Shown here piece after piece: positions 15,693 to 26,223 of a DNA stretch of 64,000 nt. The notes under the pieces were generated by a model. The model saw only the letters and a program-made list of their open reading frames with translations. It was not told the DNA's origin and made no database searches. Within the stretch, counting starts at the first letter, position 1, and the number at the start of each line of letters is the position of its first letter. The translations under genes and the position numbers were made by a program. The stretch lies in assembly GCF_016862275.1 (NCBI RefSeq), contig NZ_BOMQ01000079.1, positions 1 to 64,000 of the forward strand, in the 5' to 3' direction. This DNA is from Actinoplanes nipponensis. Its GTDB lineage: Bacteria > Actinomycetota > Actinomycetes > Mycobacteriales > Micromonosporaceae.

Positions 15693-18631
15693 GCGACCCG
15701 ACACCCCGGCCGGCTGCTTCCGATCCGACACCTGACCCGGCTGCTGCTGCCGGCCCGGCCCGGGGCCTGGCTGGTCCCGGCTCGGCTGGTTCCGGCTCGG
15801 CTGGTTCCGGCTCGGCTGTTGCCGACCCGGCTGGATCCAGCCGGGCTGATTCCGGTCTGGCTGATTCCGGTCTGGCTGATTCCGGTCCGGCTGATTCCGG
15901 TCCGGCTGATTCCGGTCCGGCTGATTCCGGCTCGGCTGATTCCGGCCGGGCTGGTCCCGGCCGCGCTGCTTCGGGCCCGGCGGTCCCTGCCCCGAAAGCC
16001 GCCGCCCGACCCGATACACCCGCGACCCCGGCGGAGAGGAACGCGACTCCGGGCGGTCCCGACGCTGCCCGGGCGGGCGGCGCTGCCGAGCCCGGCGGTG
16101 CCGTCGCACCTGGTGTCGCCCGGGCGAACGAAGCTGCCGAGCCGATCGATGCCGCTGACAGCGAGGCCGACATCACGGCGGAGTCCGACATGTCCGCCCA
16201 GGGCGAGCCCGGTCAGGCTACGGGCTCCGGCGCGGCTGAGGCGGCCCGCACCGCCAAACCCCGTCGCCCCGCCGGCCCCCGAACTCGGCAGGCCCGCGAT
16301 CGGCCGCCCCGCACCGTCAAGCCCGTCCGCACCGCCCCCGAGCCCCGCGGCGGCTGGCCCACCCGCCTCCGCAACACCCTGCGGCGCGGCATCAGGCCGG
16401 ACTCCGCGCCCCCCTCCCGGCAGCGGCGGGGGCGGACCTGGCTGCCGTACCTGTTGATCGTGCTGGCCGCGGCCGCCAGCATCGCCGGGCTCGCCGTGCG
16501 GCCCGCCACCGGCGCCCCGCAGGACACCGCCGACTACGTCATCCTGGCCGGCGCGGCCGGCCTGCGCTGGGACGATCTCGACCCGCAGCGCACCCCCGCG
16601 CTCTGGCAGGAGGCCACCCGCGGCTCGCTCGGCTGGCTGTCGGTGCGGTCCGCGCACTCGACCACCTGCCCGGCGGACGGCTGGCTGACCCTGGGCGCCG
16701 GCAACCACGCGATCTGGGCGAACACCCGGGTCGACGGCCAGTGTCCGCCGGTGGAGCCCGCGCTCACCCGGCCCGACGCGCTGGGGGCCAACCTGCCCGG
16801 TCTCGCCGGGGTCGTGCGGGCCAATCAGGACAATCAGCCTTACGGCGCCCTGCCGGGCGCGCTCGCCGAGTCCGTGCGCTGCACCGTGGCGGTCGGCCCG
16901 GGCGCCGCCGTGGCCGCGGCCCGGCCGTTCGGGCGGGTCGACCGGTACGCGGCCACCCTGCCCGCCGACCCGCGGCGGCTGCTCTCCTACTGCGTGCTCA
17001 GCGTGATCGACCTGGGCACCGTCACCGGTTCCGGGGCCGCCCGGCAGGCGCTGGTGGCCAAGGCCGACGCCGCCCTGGCCCGGGTCGTCGCGGCGCGCCC
17101 CGAGCGGTCCCTGATCGTGGTCGCGGGGGTCTCGGACACCGACACCACCTCGCGGCTGCACGTGGCGATCGCCGAGGGCCCGGGCTGGCGGGGCGGCTGG
17201 CTCACCTCCGCCGGCACCGGCCGCGACGGCTACCTGCAGCTGGTCGACCTGGCGCCGACCGTGCTCACCGCGCTGGGCCGGCCGCCGCCGGAGGGCCTGT
17301 TCAGCGGCTTCACCGCGCTGTCGGTACCCGGGCGCCCGCCGGACCCGGCCGACGCCGTCGGCGGGGAGAACAACGCCGACAAGCGCGCCGGCGCCCAGCT
17401 CGGCATCGCCGGGATGTTCTTCACCGGGCTGGCCGTCGTCCAGCTGCTGGTGTTCCTGCTGGTGGTGCCGTTGATGATCCGGGCCCGGCGGCATGCCGGG
17501 CCGACCGGGCCGGCGGCCGCGCCGCCGCTGCTGGTGCTCAGCGCCGAGGTGCTGCTCATCGCCCTGGCCCTGGCCATCCCGGCGGCCCTGCTGGCCGACG
17601 CGGCGCCGTGGTGGCGGGCCGGGCGGCCGGGCATCGTGTTCGCGGCGCTGACCTTCGTGCTGATGCTGGCCGGCACCGCGGCGGTGCGCCTGGCGCCGCG
17701 CTATCCGCGGACGTTGTGGCCGATCGGCGTGGTCAGCGCGGTCGCCGCCGCCGTGGTCGGGTTCGACCTGCTCACCGGCGCGCGCCTGCAGCTCAACGGC
17801 GTGGCCGGCTATTCGGCGATCGAGGGGTCGCGGTATTCCGGCGTGGGCAGCGTGGGCCTGGGTGTCTTCGTCGCCGGCATGCTGTTCCTGGCCGGCTGCG
17901 TGGCGCAGTGGGTGCGCCGGCCCTGGCGGCCCGTCCTGGTGGTGCTGGTCGGCGGTCTCGCCGTCGTGATGGTCGGTAGCCCGTACCTGGGCGCCGACCC
18001 GGTCGGCGCGATCGCCGTCACCGCGGGGGTGTGCGTGGCCGCCGCGATCAGCACCGGCGGCTGGCTGACGTTCCCCCGCTTCGCCTGGGCGGCCATCGCC
18101 GGGCTGGCGGTCACCATCGGCTTCGCCGTGCTGGACCTGCGCCGCCCGGCGCTCGAGCAGGGCAGCCTGGGGCGGGCGCTGACGGCGCTGGGGGAGGGTA
18201 CGGCGGGACCGGCCATCCAGCGCGCCGCCACCTCCAACGGTCACGCCCTGGACAGCCCCCTGACGCTGCTGGCCCTGGCGGGTGTGCTGATGCTCGCCTT
18301 CAGCCAGTTCTCGCCCTGGGGCGGGCTCAACCGCGTCTTCGGTCTGCACCCGGCGTTGCGCGCGGCGCTGGCCGGCACCGCCGTGGCCACGATGATCGCC
18401 GGGGTGCTGGGCGGGGCGGCGTTCGCGGTGGCCGGGGCGGCGGCCGCGGTGGCCGTGCCGCTGGCCGTGCTGACCACCCTGCGGGTGCTCGGCCACGCCG
18501 CCGACCGGACCCGTCCGGAGGGCGGCACCGACGGCCCGGGCGGCCCCGGGCTGTCGATGCGGCCCGGTCCGGACCGGGCCGGCCCGGGCGACAAATCCGA
18601 CTCGGCGGGCGTGACCGTCCGTCAGGCCTGA
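15689..18631 (+). CDS. Large multi-pass membrane protein with phosphatase-like ectodomain
   Basis: 980 aa from GTG at 15689 inside the previous stop. Residues 1-245 are disordered, Ala/Pro/Ser/Asp-rich and include ADSGP pentapeptide repeats. A first membrane helix (LPYLLIVLAAAASIAGLAV) lies near 250. Then comes an extracytoplasmic domain (DYVILAGAAGLRWDDLDPQRTPALW ... STTCPADGWLTLGAGNHA ... SLIVVAGVSDTDT) whose layout recalls the alkaline-phosphatase superfamily. About ten more helices follow from residue 570. I do not know an experimentally studied homologue. Coupling with an MraY-like transferase, MurJ and a GT4 suggests a role in an envelope polymer, for example modification after flipping; this is inference. 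Confidence 0.8.
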   Translation: MSDPTPRPAASDPTPDPAAAAGPARGLAGPGSAGSGSAGSGSAVADPAGSSRADSGLADSGLADSGPADSGPADSGPADSGSADSGRAGPGRAASGPAVPAPKAAARPDTPATPAERNATPGGPDAARAGGAAEPGGAVAPGVARANEAAEPIDAADSEADITAESDMSAQGEPGQATGSGAAEAARTAKPRRPAGPRTRQARDRPPRTVKPVRTAPEPRGGWPTRLRNTLRRGIRPDSAPPSRQRRGRTWLPYLLIVLAAAASIAGLAVRPATGAPQDTADYVILAGAAGLRWDDLDPQRTPALWQEATRGSLGWLSVRSAHSTTCPADGWLTLGAGNHAIWANTRVDGQCPPVEPALTRPDALGANLPGLAGVVRANQDNQPYGALPGALAESVRCTVAVGPGAAVAAARPFGRVDRYAATLPADPRRLLSYCVLSVIDLGTVTGSGAARQALVAKADAALARVVAARPERSLIVVAGVSDTDTTSRLHVAIAEGPGWRGGWLTSAGTGRDGYLQLVDLAPTVLTALGRPPPEGLFSGFTALSVPGRPPDPADAVGGENNADKRAGAQLGIAGMFFTGLAVVQLLVFLLVVPLMIRARRHAGPTGPAAAPPLLVLSAEVLLIALALAIPAALLADAAPWWRAGRPGIVFAALTFVLMLAGTAAVRLAPRYPRTLWPIGVVSAVAAAVVGFDLLTGARLQLNGVAGYSAIEGSRYSGVGSVGLGVFVAGMLFLAGCVAQWVRRPWRPVLVVLVGGLAVVMVGSPYLGADPVGAIAVTAGVCVAAAISTGGWLTFPRFAWAAIAGLAVTIGFAVLDLRRPALEQGSLGRALTALGEGTAGPAIQRAATSNGHALDSPLTLLALAGVLMLAFSQFSPWGGLNRVFGLHPALRAALAGTAVATMIAGVLGGAAFAVAGAAAAVAVPLAVLTTLRVLGHAADRTRPEGGTDGPGGPGLSMRPGPDRAGPGDKSDSAGVTVRQA
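15776..15965 (+). repeat. 15-bp tandem repeats (GGCTGATTCCGGTCC type)
   Basis: About twelve copies of a 15-bp unit, GGCTGATTCCGGTCC with variants, encode Ala-Asp-Ser-Gly-Pro pentapeptides in the disordered N-terminus of the large membrane protein. Copies at 15885-15935 are identical, indicating recent slippage. The unit keeps the frame, so length changes are tolerated. Confidence 0.85.
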
Positions 18632-18772
18632 CGCGGACACGCGTGACGACCAGCCCGAACGTTCGCGCGGCGGCGATGGTGTTACCGTGGAATCCCGTGG
18701 ATGGCGCGTTCCGCCGATGAGGGTTGAGCGCCGGTCTGCACGATCGCATCTGACCGACCACGGGAGCAGGCC

Positions 18773-20487
<1,715 letters not shown>

Positions 20488-20491
<4 letters not shown>

Positions 20492-21084
20492 CGGCCTTCG
20501 CGCACGAGACCCTCTCGCGCACCGAGCGGTACGCCGGCCCGATCTTCACGGTGTACTCCGACCAGGTCACCATGTCGGGCGGGGGCACCGCCGGGCGGGA
20601 CGTGGTGGTCAACAAGAACGCCGTGGTCGTGGTCGCCCTGGACGACGTCGACCGGGTGGTGCTGATCAAGCAGTACCGGCACGCGGTCGGCCGGCGGCTC
20701 TGGGAGCTGCCCGCCGGGCTGTGCGACGTCGACGGCGAGGACCTGGTCGTCACGGCCGCCCGGGAGCTGGCCGAGGAGGCGGACCTGCGCGCCGCCCGCT
20801 TCGACCTGCTGGTGGACCTGCACACCTCGCCCGGCTTCAGCGCCGAGACGGTCCGGATCTTCCTGGCCCGGGAGCTGACCCCGGTGCCGCCGGACCAGCT
20901 GCACGAGCGCACCGACGAGGAGGCCGACATCGAGGTCGTCTGGCGCGACCTCGACGAGGCGGTCGCCATGGTGCTGCGCGGCGAGATCACCAACGCCGCC
21001 GCGGTCGGTGGTCTGCTGGCCGCCAGCCGCGCCCGCGAGGACGGCTGGGCGACGCTGCGCCCGTCGAGCACCCCGCCGTTGTGA
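20488..21084 (+). CDS. NUDIX hydrolase, ADP-ribose pyrophosphatase type
   Basis: 198 aa from ATG at 20488 overlapping pyrG. It hydrolyses ADP-ribose to AMP and ribose-5-phosphate in characterised homologues (M. tuberculosis Rv1700). The NUDIX box is ELPAGLCDVDGEDLVVTAARELAEEADL, with the metal-binding REL-x-EE core. The box is one residue longer than the generic pattern (Gly-x6-Glu); I recall the same in this pyrG-linked subfamily. Upstream, VVLIKQYRHAVGRRLWELPAG is typical of ADP-ribose pyrophosphatases. A terminator hairpin follows. Confidence 0.92.
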
Positions 21085-21091
21085 GTTCTGA

Positions 21092-21121
21092 CCGGTGCGC
21101 CCGCCGCTGCGGGCGTACCGG
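21092..21121. terminator. Terminator hairpin between convergent genes
   Basis: CCGGTGCGCCCGC (21092-21104) pairs with GCGGGCGTACCGG (21109-21121) across a 4-nt loop; one G-T pair interrupts an otherwise perfect 13-bp stem. It ends just before the stop of the luciferase-like gene and can terminate both convergent units. Confidence 0.75.
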
Positions 21122-21123
21122 CG

Positions 21124-22125
21124 TCAGGCCTTGAGAAACGCCTCGCCGGTGAGCTCCACCGAGCGCACCCGGTCGGCGATCTCCGTGGCGTAGTGCGCCA
21201 CGATGACCTCGTCGGCGCCCGCGGAGGCGGCGAAGTCCGTCAGGTAGTCGCGGACCTCGTCCGGCGTGCCGACCGCGGTGTACCTGGTCATCTGGGCCAG
21301 CTGGCGCCCGTTCGGCGAGGCCAGGAACGCGTCGATCTCCGCGTCGGTGAAGTTCCGGCCGACCGCGCCCCGCGAGATCATCGCCCGGGTGCGGGCCCGG
21401 TAGGCGACCGTCATCTGCCCGACCGCGTCGTCGTGGTCCTCCGCGGCGAACACGTTGGCGCCCGCTATCACGTACGGCTCGGCGAGCTGGTCGGACGGCT
21501 GGAACGTCTCCCGGTAGATCTCGACCGCCCGGTGCAGGTGGGTGGGGGCGAAGTGCGAGGCGAACGCATACGGCAGGCCGAGCCGCGCCGCCAGCTGGGC
21601 GCCGAACAGCGACGAGCCGAGGATGTACAGCGGCACGATCTCGGGCGCCCGGGGCACCGCCTGCACGCCGGGGACGCGCGTCCGGCCGCTGAGGTAGCCC
21701 TGCAGCTCCAGCACGTCCTGCGGGAACGTGTCCGCGGCGGTGGGGTCGCGCCGCAGCGCCAGCATGGTGTTCTGGTCGCTGCCGGGGGCTCGCCCCAGCC
21801 CCAGGTCGATGCGGCCGGGGAAGAGCGTGGCCAGGGTGCCGAACTGCTCGGCGATCACCAGCGGGGAGTGGTTGGGCAGCATGATCCCGCCGGCGCCGAG
21901 CCGGATGGTGTCGGTGTGCGCGGCGATGTAGCCGATCAGCACGCTGGTCGCGGAGGAGGCGATCGACGCCATGTTGTGGTGCTCGGCGTACCAGACCCGC
22001 CGGTAGCCGCTGCGCTCGGCGGCGCGGGCGACGGCGACGCTGGCCTCGAAGCTCTCCCGGGGCGCCTGGCCGGCGGTGATCGGAGCGAGATCGAGCAGAG
22101 CCAGGGGGAGCGGGTCGGTGGCCAT
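21124..22125 (-). CDS. LLM-class flavin-dependent oxidoreductase (YhbW-like)
   Basis: 333 aa from ATG at 22125 with GGAGGA seven bases upstream. It has a bacterial luciferase-like TIM barrel: SGYRRVWYAEHHNMASIASSATSVLIGYIAAHTDTIRLGAGGIMLPNHSPLVIAEQFGTLATLFPGRIDLGLGRAPG is the family's N-terminal signature. The C-terminus carries the GTPDEVRDYL motif common to this class. These enzymes use reduced FMN and oxygen; the substrate is unknown. It is convergent with the NUDIX gene and divergent from the ECF sigma gene. This gene is not part of the conserved pyrG-xerD neighbourhood. Confidence 0.9.
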   Translation of the reverse strand: MATDPLPLALLDLAPITAGQAPRESFEASVAVARAAERSGYRRVWYAEHHNMASIASSATSVLIGYIAAHTDTIRLGAGGIMLPNHSPLVIAEQFGTLATLFPGRIDLGLGRAPGSDQNTMLALRRDPTAADTFPQDVLELQGYLSGRTRVPGVQAVPRAPEIVPLYILGSSLFGAQLAARLGLPYAFASHFAPTHLHRAVEIYRETFQPSDQLAEPYVIAGANVFAAEDHDDAVGQMTVAYRARTRAMISRGAVGRNFTDAEIDAFLASPNGRQLAQMTRYTAVGTPDEVRDYLTDFAASAGADEVIVAHYATEIADRVRSVELTGEAFLKA

Positions 22126-22290
22126 GACCGAATCCTCCGTCGCGCCGGTCGCGCCATCAACTCACCGCGGTCCCGCGTGACCACCGTCATGATGCGCACG
22201 ACGGCGGGCGGCATGCGCTCGCCCCTCCGGCGGTGACGCGGTGTGACCACGGACACAGGAACTCGGTGTCGCGAGCGGACAGGAACGGTT

Positions 22291-22917
22291 GTGAACTCTT
22301 CTCAGCGGGCCCGGATACGCGCTGGCGACACCGCGGCGTTCGGGCAGCTCTTCGAGGACCATGCCCGTGCGGTGTACCGGCACGTCGTGCGGAGCAGCGG
22401 CAGCTGGAGCTCGGCCGAGGACATCGTGTCGCTGACCTTCCTGGAGGCCTGGCGGCTGCGCGGCAGCCTGCGGCCCGACGGCGACAGCGTGCTGCCCTGG
22501 CTGCTCGGCATCGCCGTCAACGTGACGCGCAACAGCCGGCGTACGGCCCGCCGGCACGCCTCCGCGCTGATCCGGCTGCCGCCGGCCGAGGCGATGCCGG
22601 ACTTCGCCGACGAGCTGGTCAACCGGATGCGCGACAGCGAGCAGCTGGCCGCCGCGGCGACCGCCCTGCACCGGCTGCGCCCGGCCGAGCGGGAGGTCTT
22701 CACGCTCTGCGTCTGGTCCGGGCTCGACTACGCGCAGGCCGCCGAGGCGCTCGGCGTGCCGGTCGGCACGGTCCGGTCCCGGCTGTCCCGGGCCCGGGCC
22801 CGGCTGCGGGAGCTGACCGCGGACGTGCCCGGCCCCCGGGAACCGGAGCGGGGCAGCGGACAGGTACAGGGTGGCCGTACCGGTACGGCCCGATCGCATC
22901 AGGAGGGCAACCGATGA
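22291..22917 (+). CDS. ECF RNA polymerase sigma factor
   Basis: 208 aa if started at GTG 22291, which has AGGA six bases upstream; a start at 22243 would add 16 residues but lacks a good ribosome site. Region 2 (DTAAFGQLFEDHARAVYRHVV ... WSSAEDIVSLTFLEAWRLRG) and region 4 (LRPAEREVFTLCVWSGLDYAQAAEALGVPVGTVRSRLSRARARLRE) are both complete. It directs RNA polymerase to a small regulon in response to an envelope or other signal. It overlaps the next gene by 4 bp (ATGA), and that partner has one membrane helix and may serve as its regulator. Actinoplanes-type genomes carry many such pairs. Confidence 0.92.
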   Translation: MNSSQRARIRAGDTAAFGQLFEDHARAVYRHVVRSSGSWSSAEDIVSLTFLEAWRLRGSLRPDGDSVLPWLLGIAVNVTRNSRRTARRHASALIRLPPAEAMPDFADELVNRMRDSEQLAAAATALHRLRPAEREVFTLCVWSGLDYAQAAEALGVPVGTVRSRLSRARARLRELTADVPGPREPERGSGQVQGGRTGTARSHQEGNR

Positions 22918-23912
22918 ACCAGTCACCACGACTCGACGCGGCCGAACGGGCCGAGCTGGCCCGCCTGCTGCCGCCGCCGGGAAACCCGGTGCTGAGCGCC
23001 GACCGTCACGATCTGCTCAAGGACGCCTTCCTGCACCAGATCACCGAGACCCGCGCCCCCCGGTCTCCCCGCCGCTTCGCGCTGCTCGCCGTGCCGGTCG
23101 CGGCCGCGGTCCTGGTCGCGGCCGTCGTCGGGGCGGCGGTGCTCGGCCGGACCGGCAACGGCGGAGCGACCTCCTTCACCAGCCCGGTCGTGACGGTCGC
23201 CGCCGGCGACGCGGCCGGGGTGGCGCCGCTGATGGAACGGGTGGCCCTGGTCGCCGGCCAGGAGTCACCGATGCCGGTCGGCGCCGACGAGTACGTCTAC
23301 ATCAGGAGCAAGGTGGCCTGGCTGGTCTTCCCCGGGGACAGTGGCTCCGGGCCGCAGGAGGCCGGGGTCGACGCGCGAGTCCTGGACCAGGTGCACGACC
23401 GCGAGCTCTGGGTGCCCGCGTCGCAGGGCAGTGAGGGGCTGATCCGGGAGCGCGGCGAGACGTTCGGGCTGACCGGCGCGGTGCCGAACAGCCGCTACGC
23501 CGGCCTGCCCAGCGATCCGGACGAGCTGCTCGAGCGGGTCCATGCCGACACCAAGGGCCGCGGCGGCGGTCCGGACGCCGCGGCGTTCGACTTCCTCGGT
23601 GAGGCGCTGCGGGAGTCGCTGCTGCCTCCGCCGGTGGCCGCCGCCATCTACCGCGCCGCCGCGAAGATCCCCGGCGTGGTGCTGGTGGCCGACTCGGTCG
23701 ACGCGGAGGGCCGGCACGGCGTCGCGGTGGCCCGCACCGACCAATTCGGCGAGCGCCAGGAGTGGATCTTCGACGCGCGGACCCTCGCGTACCTCGGCGA
23801 GCGTTCGTACCTGGTCCGGGACACCGGGGACGGCAAGGCCGGCATGCTCACCGCCACCACCGCGGTGCTGGCCCGCGGCGTCGTCCGTGCCGCGGGTGAC
23901 CTGCCGGGATAG
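22914..23912 (+). CDS. CU044_5270-family membrane protein, partner of the ECF sigma factor
   Basis: 332 aa from ATG at 22914 with a perfect AGGAGG seven bases upstream, overlapping the sigma stop. A short cytoplasmic N-terminus (MNQSPRLDAAERAELARLLPPPGNPVLSADRH) is followed by a single membrane helix (ALLAVPVAAAVLVAAVVGAAVL, about residues 58-80). The extracytoplasmic C-terminal domain has features (VGADEYVYIRSKV, AKIPGVVLVADSVDAEGRHGVAVARTD) of the CU044_5270 family. Such proteins are nearly always encoded behind an ECF sigma factor. An anti-sigma or sensing role is inferred from position; there is no ZAS zinc motif in the cytoplasmic part. Confidence 0.85.
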   Translation: MNQSPRLDAAERAELARLLPPPGNPVLSADRHDLLKDAFLHQITETRAPRSPRRFALLAVPVAAAVLVAAVVGAAVLGRTGNGGATSFTSPVVTVAAGDAAGVAPLMERVALVAGQESPMPVGADEYVYIRSKVAWLVFPGDSGSGPQEAGVDARVLDQVHDRELWVPASQGSEGLIRERGETFGLTGAVPNSRYAGLPSDPDELLERVHADTKGRGGGPDAAAFDFLGEALRESLLPPPVAAAIYRAAAKIPGVVLVADSVDAEGRHGVAVARTDQFGERQEWIFDARTLAYLGERSYLVRDTGDGKAGMLTATTAVLARGVVRAAGDLPG

Positions 23913-24068
23913 CCGCCGGCGCCGGGATCGCCGGGCAAACGGTCCGGCTTCTTGATCTTCGCGCAACAGATCGGCAGTATCTTCCACTTGGTGGGACGGT
24001 AACCTGCGAAGCAGCCCGTCTCGGGTAAGAGCCATCGACGTCTCTCCCGGAAAGGACGGTGTCGACTC

Positions 24069-25184
24069 ATGAAGGTCGGCATTCCGAGCGAAGTGAAGAA
24101 CAACGAGTTCCGGGTCGCGATCACCCCGGCGGGGGTCTTCGAGTTGAACCGGGCCGGTCACGAGGTCTACGTGCAGGCCGGCGCCGGTACCGGCTCGTCG
24201 ATCACCGATGCCGACTATGTCGCCGCCGGTGCCACGATCCTGGACGGCCCGGACGACGTGTGGGCCACCGGCGACCTCATCCTCAAGGTCAAGGAGCCCG
24301 TGGCCGAGGAGTACGGCCGGATGCGCGAGGGTCAGGTGCTCTTCACATACCTGCACCTGGCGGCGTCCAAGGAGTGCACCGACGCGCTGCTGGATCGTAA
24401 GGTGACCGGCATCGCGTACGAGACCGTGGAGCTGCCGGACCGCTCGTTGCCGCTGCTGGCGCCGATGTCGGAGGTCGCAGGTCGGCTCGCGCCGCAGGTC
24501 GGGTCCTACCATTTGATGCGTTCCGGTGGTGGGCGTGGCGTGCTCATGGGCGGTGTCCCGGGCGTGTACGCGGCCAAGGTCGTGGTCATCGGCGCCGGCG
24601 TCTCCGGTATGAACGCGGCCGCGATCGCGTTGGGCATGCAGGCCGAGGTGTTGGTGCTGGACAAGAACATCGCGCGGTTGCGGGCGGCGGATGCCGATTA
24701 CCGTGGGCACCTGCAGACGATCGCGTCGAACGCGTACGAGATCGAGAAGGCGGTCATCGATGCCGACCTGGTCATCGGCGCGGTGCTGGTGCCCGGCGCC
24801 AAGGCGCCGAACCTGATCTCCAACGAGCTGGTGTCGCGGATGAAGCCGGGCAGTGTGCTGGTCGACATCGCCATCGATCAGGGTGGCTGCTTCGAGGATT
24901 CGCGGCCGACCACGCACGCCGATCCGGTCTACCGGGTGCACGAGTCGATGTTCTACTGCGTGGCCAACATGCCCGGCGCGGTGCCGCACACCAGCACGTA
25001 CGCGCTGACCAACGTCACCCTGCCGTACGCCTTGGAGCTGGCCAACCGGGGCTGGCGCGACGCTGTCAAGGCCGACCCCGCGCTGGCTCTGGGCCTGAAC
25101 ACGCACGCCGGGCACGTCACCTACGGTCCGGTCGCCGAGGCCCACGGTATGCAGGCGCTGTCGCTGGCCGAGGTGCTCAGCTGA
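24069..25184 (+). CDS. ald: Alanine dehydrogenase
   Basis: 371 aa. It interconverts L-alanine and pyruvate plus ammonia with NAD. MKVGIPSEVKNNEFRVAITPAGV is the family N-terminus containing the pyruvate-binding Arg. LKVKEP holds the catalytic Lys (residue about 75) and TYLHLAAS the catalytic His (about 96). The NAD-binding Rossmann motif VVVIGAGVSGMNAA is near 173-186, and the C-terminal NMPGAVPHTSTYALTNVTLPY is diagnostic. Length is that of the classic enzyme. The 156-bp upstream gap probably carries its own promoter; in relatives ald is controlled by an Lrp-type regulator, but I see no clear operator. Confidence 0.96.
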   Translation: MKVGIPSEVKNNEFRVAITPAGVFELNRAGHEVYVQAGAGTGSSITDADYVAAGATILDGPDDVWATGDLILKVKEPVAEEYGRMREGQVLFTYLHLAASKECTDALLDRKVTGIAYETVELPDRSLPLLAPMSEVAGRLAPQVGSYHLMRSGGGRGVLMGGVPGVYAAKVVVIGAGVSGMNAAAIALGMQAEVLVLDKNIARLRAADADYRGHLQTIASNAYEIEKAVIDADLVIGAVLVPGAKAPNLISNELVSRMKPGSVLVDIAIDQGGCFEDSRPTTHADPVYRVHESMFYCVANMPGAVPHTSTYALTNVTLPYALELANRGWRDAVKADPALALGLNTHAGHVTYGPVAEAHGMQALSLAEVLS

Positions 25185-25198
25185 GCCTGAGCCGGGCC

Positions 25199-26095
25199 GT
25201 GCAGACCTACCTCGACCATCTGACCGTCGAGCGCGGGCTGTCGCGCAACACCCTGGCGTCGTACCGCCGGGACCTGGACCGCTATCGGGAGACCCTGGCC
25301 GCGGCCGGCGTCGGCGCGCTCGCCGACGTCACCGCGGCCCAGGTCACCGCCCACCTGGCCGAGCTGCGGGCCGGGTCGCCGGAGCACCCGCCGCTGTCGG
25401 CGGCCTCGGCGGCCCGGGCCGTCTCCGCGGTCCGCGGGCTGCACCGCTTCGCCGCCCGCGAGGGCCTGGTGGCGCACGACGTGAGCCGCGAGGTGAAGCC
25501 CCCGGCCCCGCCGAAACGCCTGCCCAAGGCCCTCGACGTCGACCAGGTGACCCGCCTGCTGGCCGTACCGGGCTCGCTGCGCGACACCGCGCTGCTCGAG
25601 GTCCTCTACGGCACGGGCGCGCGGATCTCCGAGGCGGTCGGGCTCGCCGTCGACGACCTGGACTTCACCGACGACCCGGCGGTCACCCTGCACGGCAAGG
25701 GTGGCCGCACCCGGCTCGTCCCGCTCGGCCGCTACGCCCGCGCGGCGCTGGAGGCGTACCTGGTGCAGGAACGGCCGTCGCTGGTCGCCAAGGGTCACGG
25801 CACCCCGGCCGTCTTCCTCAACGCCCGCGGCGGTCCACTGTCGCGGCAGAGCGCCTGGACGATCCTGCACCGCGCCGCCGGGGCCGCGGGGTTGCCCGTG
25901 GAGGGCCCGCACGCCGTGTCGCCGCACACCCTGCGGCACTCGTACGCGACGCACCTGCTCGACGGCGGGGCGGACGTCCGCGTCGTCCAGGAGTTGCTCG
26001 GCCACGCCTCGGTGACCACCACGCAGGTCTACACCCTGGTGACAGTGGACCGGCTTCGCGAGGTGTACGCGACCTCGCACCCGCGCGCTCGTTAG
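25199..26095 (+). CDS. xerD: Tyrosine recombinase XerD
   Basis: 298 aa from GTG at 25199; homologues begin about six residues earlier, so a non-canonical CTG start at 25181 or 25187 is possible. XerD with XerC resolves chromosome dimers at dif. The SAM-like N-terminal domain is VQTYLDHLTVERGLSRNTLASYRRDLDRY. The catalytic set is complete: Arg in GTGARISE, Lys in HGKGGRTRLVPLG, His-x-x-Arg in HTLRHSYATHLL, His in LLGHASVTTTQ and the nucleophile in VYTLV. Its place between ald and parA keeps the conserved NUDIX-xerD-parA order apart from the inserted genes. Confidence 0.93.
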   Translation: MQTYLDHLTVERGLSRNTLASYRRDLDRYRETLAAAGVGALADVTAAQVTAHLAELRAGSPEHPPLSAASAARAVSAVRGLHRFAAREGLVAHDVSREVKPPAPPKRLPKALDVDQVTRLLAVPGSLRDTALLEVLYGTGARISEAVGLAVDDLDFTDDPAVTLHGKGGRTRLVPLGRYARAALEAYLVQERPSLVAKGHGTPAVFLNARGGPLSRQSAWTILHRAAGAAGLPVEGPHAVSPHTLRHSYATHLLDGGADVRVVQELLGHASVTTTQVYTLVTVDRLREVYATSHPRAR

Positions 26096-26223
26096 ACGGT
26101 GAGCGTCAGTCCCTGCGACACGCCGAACGGCTGACCCCGGTCGGGCGGTCCTCGTGGCGTACAGTCGGGCATCGGCTCCGGCTGCGGGTCGAGAGGGGTC
26201 GGATGTGAAGGGGGGACCGGGAC

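Noticed and set aside
15275..18640. Open frame of 1121 codons on the minus strand opposite the GT4 and large membrane protein genes
   Set aside because: It is Arg/Gly/His-rich without any domain, while the plus strand encodes clear membrane helices in a coupled operon.
23913..24068. Candidate promoter and Lrp-type operator before ald
   Set aside because: TTGATC and two ATCTTC repeats are present, but spacing does not fit a clear promoter and the repeats are too short to call an operator.
26096..26223. Looked for parS near parA
   Set aside because: No match to TGTTTCACGTGAAACA or close variants, and no parB, so this parA is not the origin partition locus.
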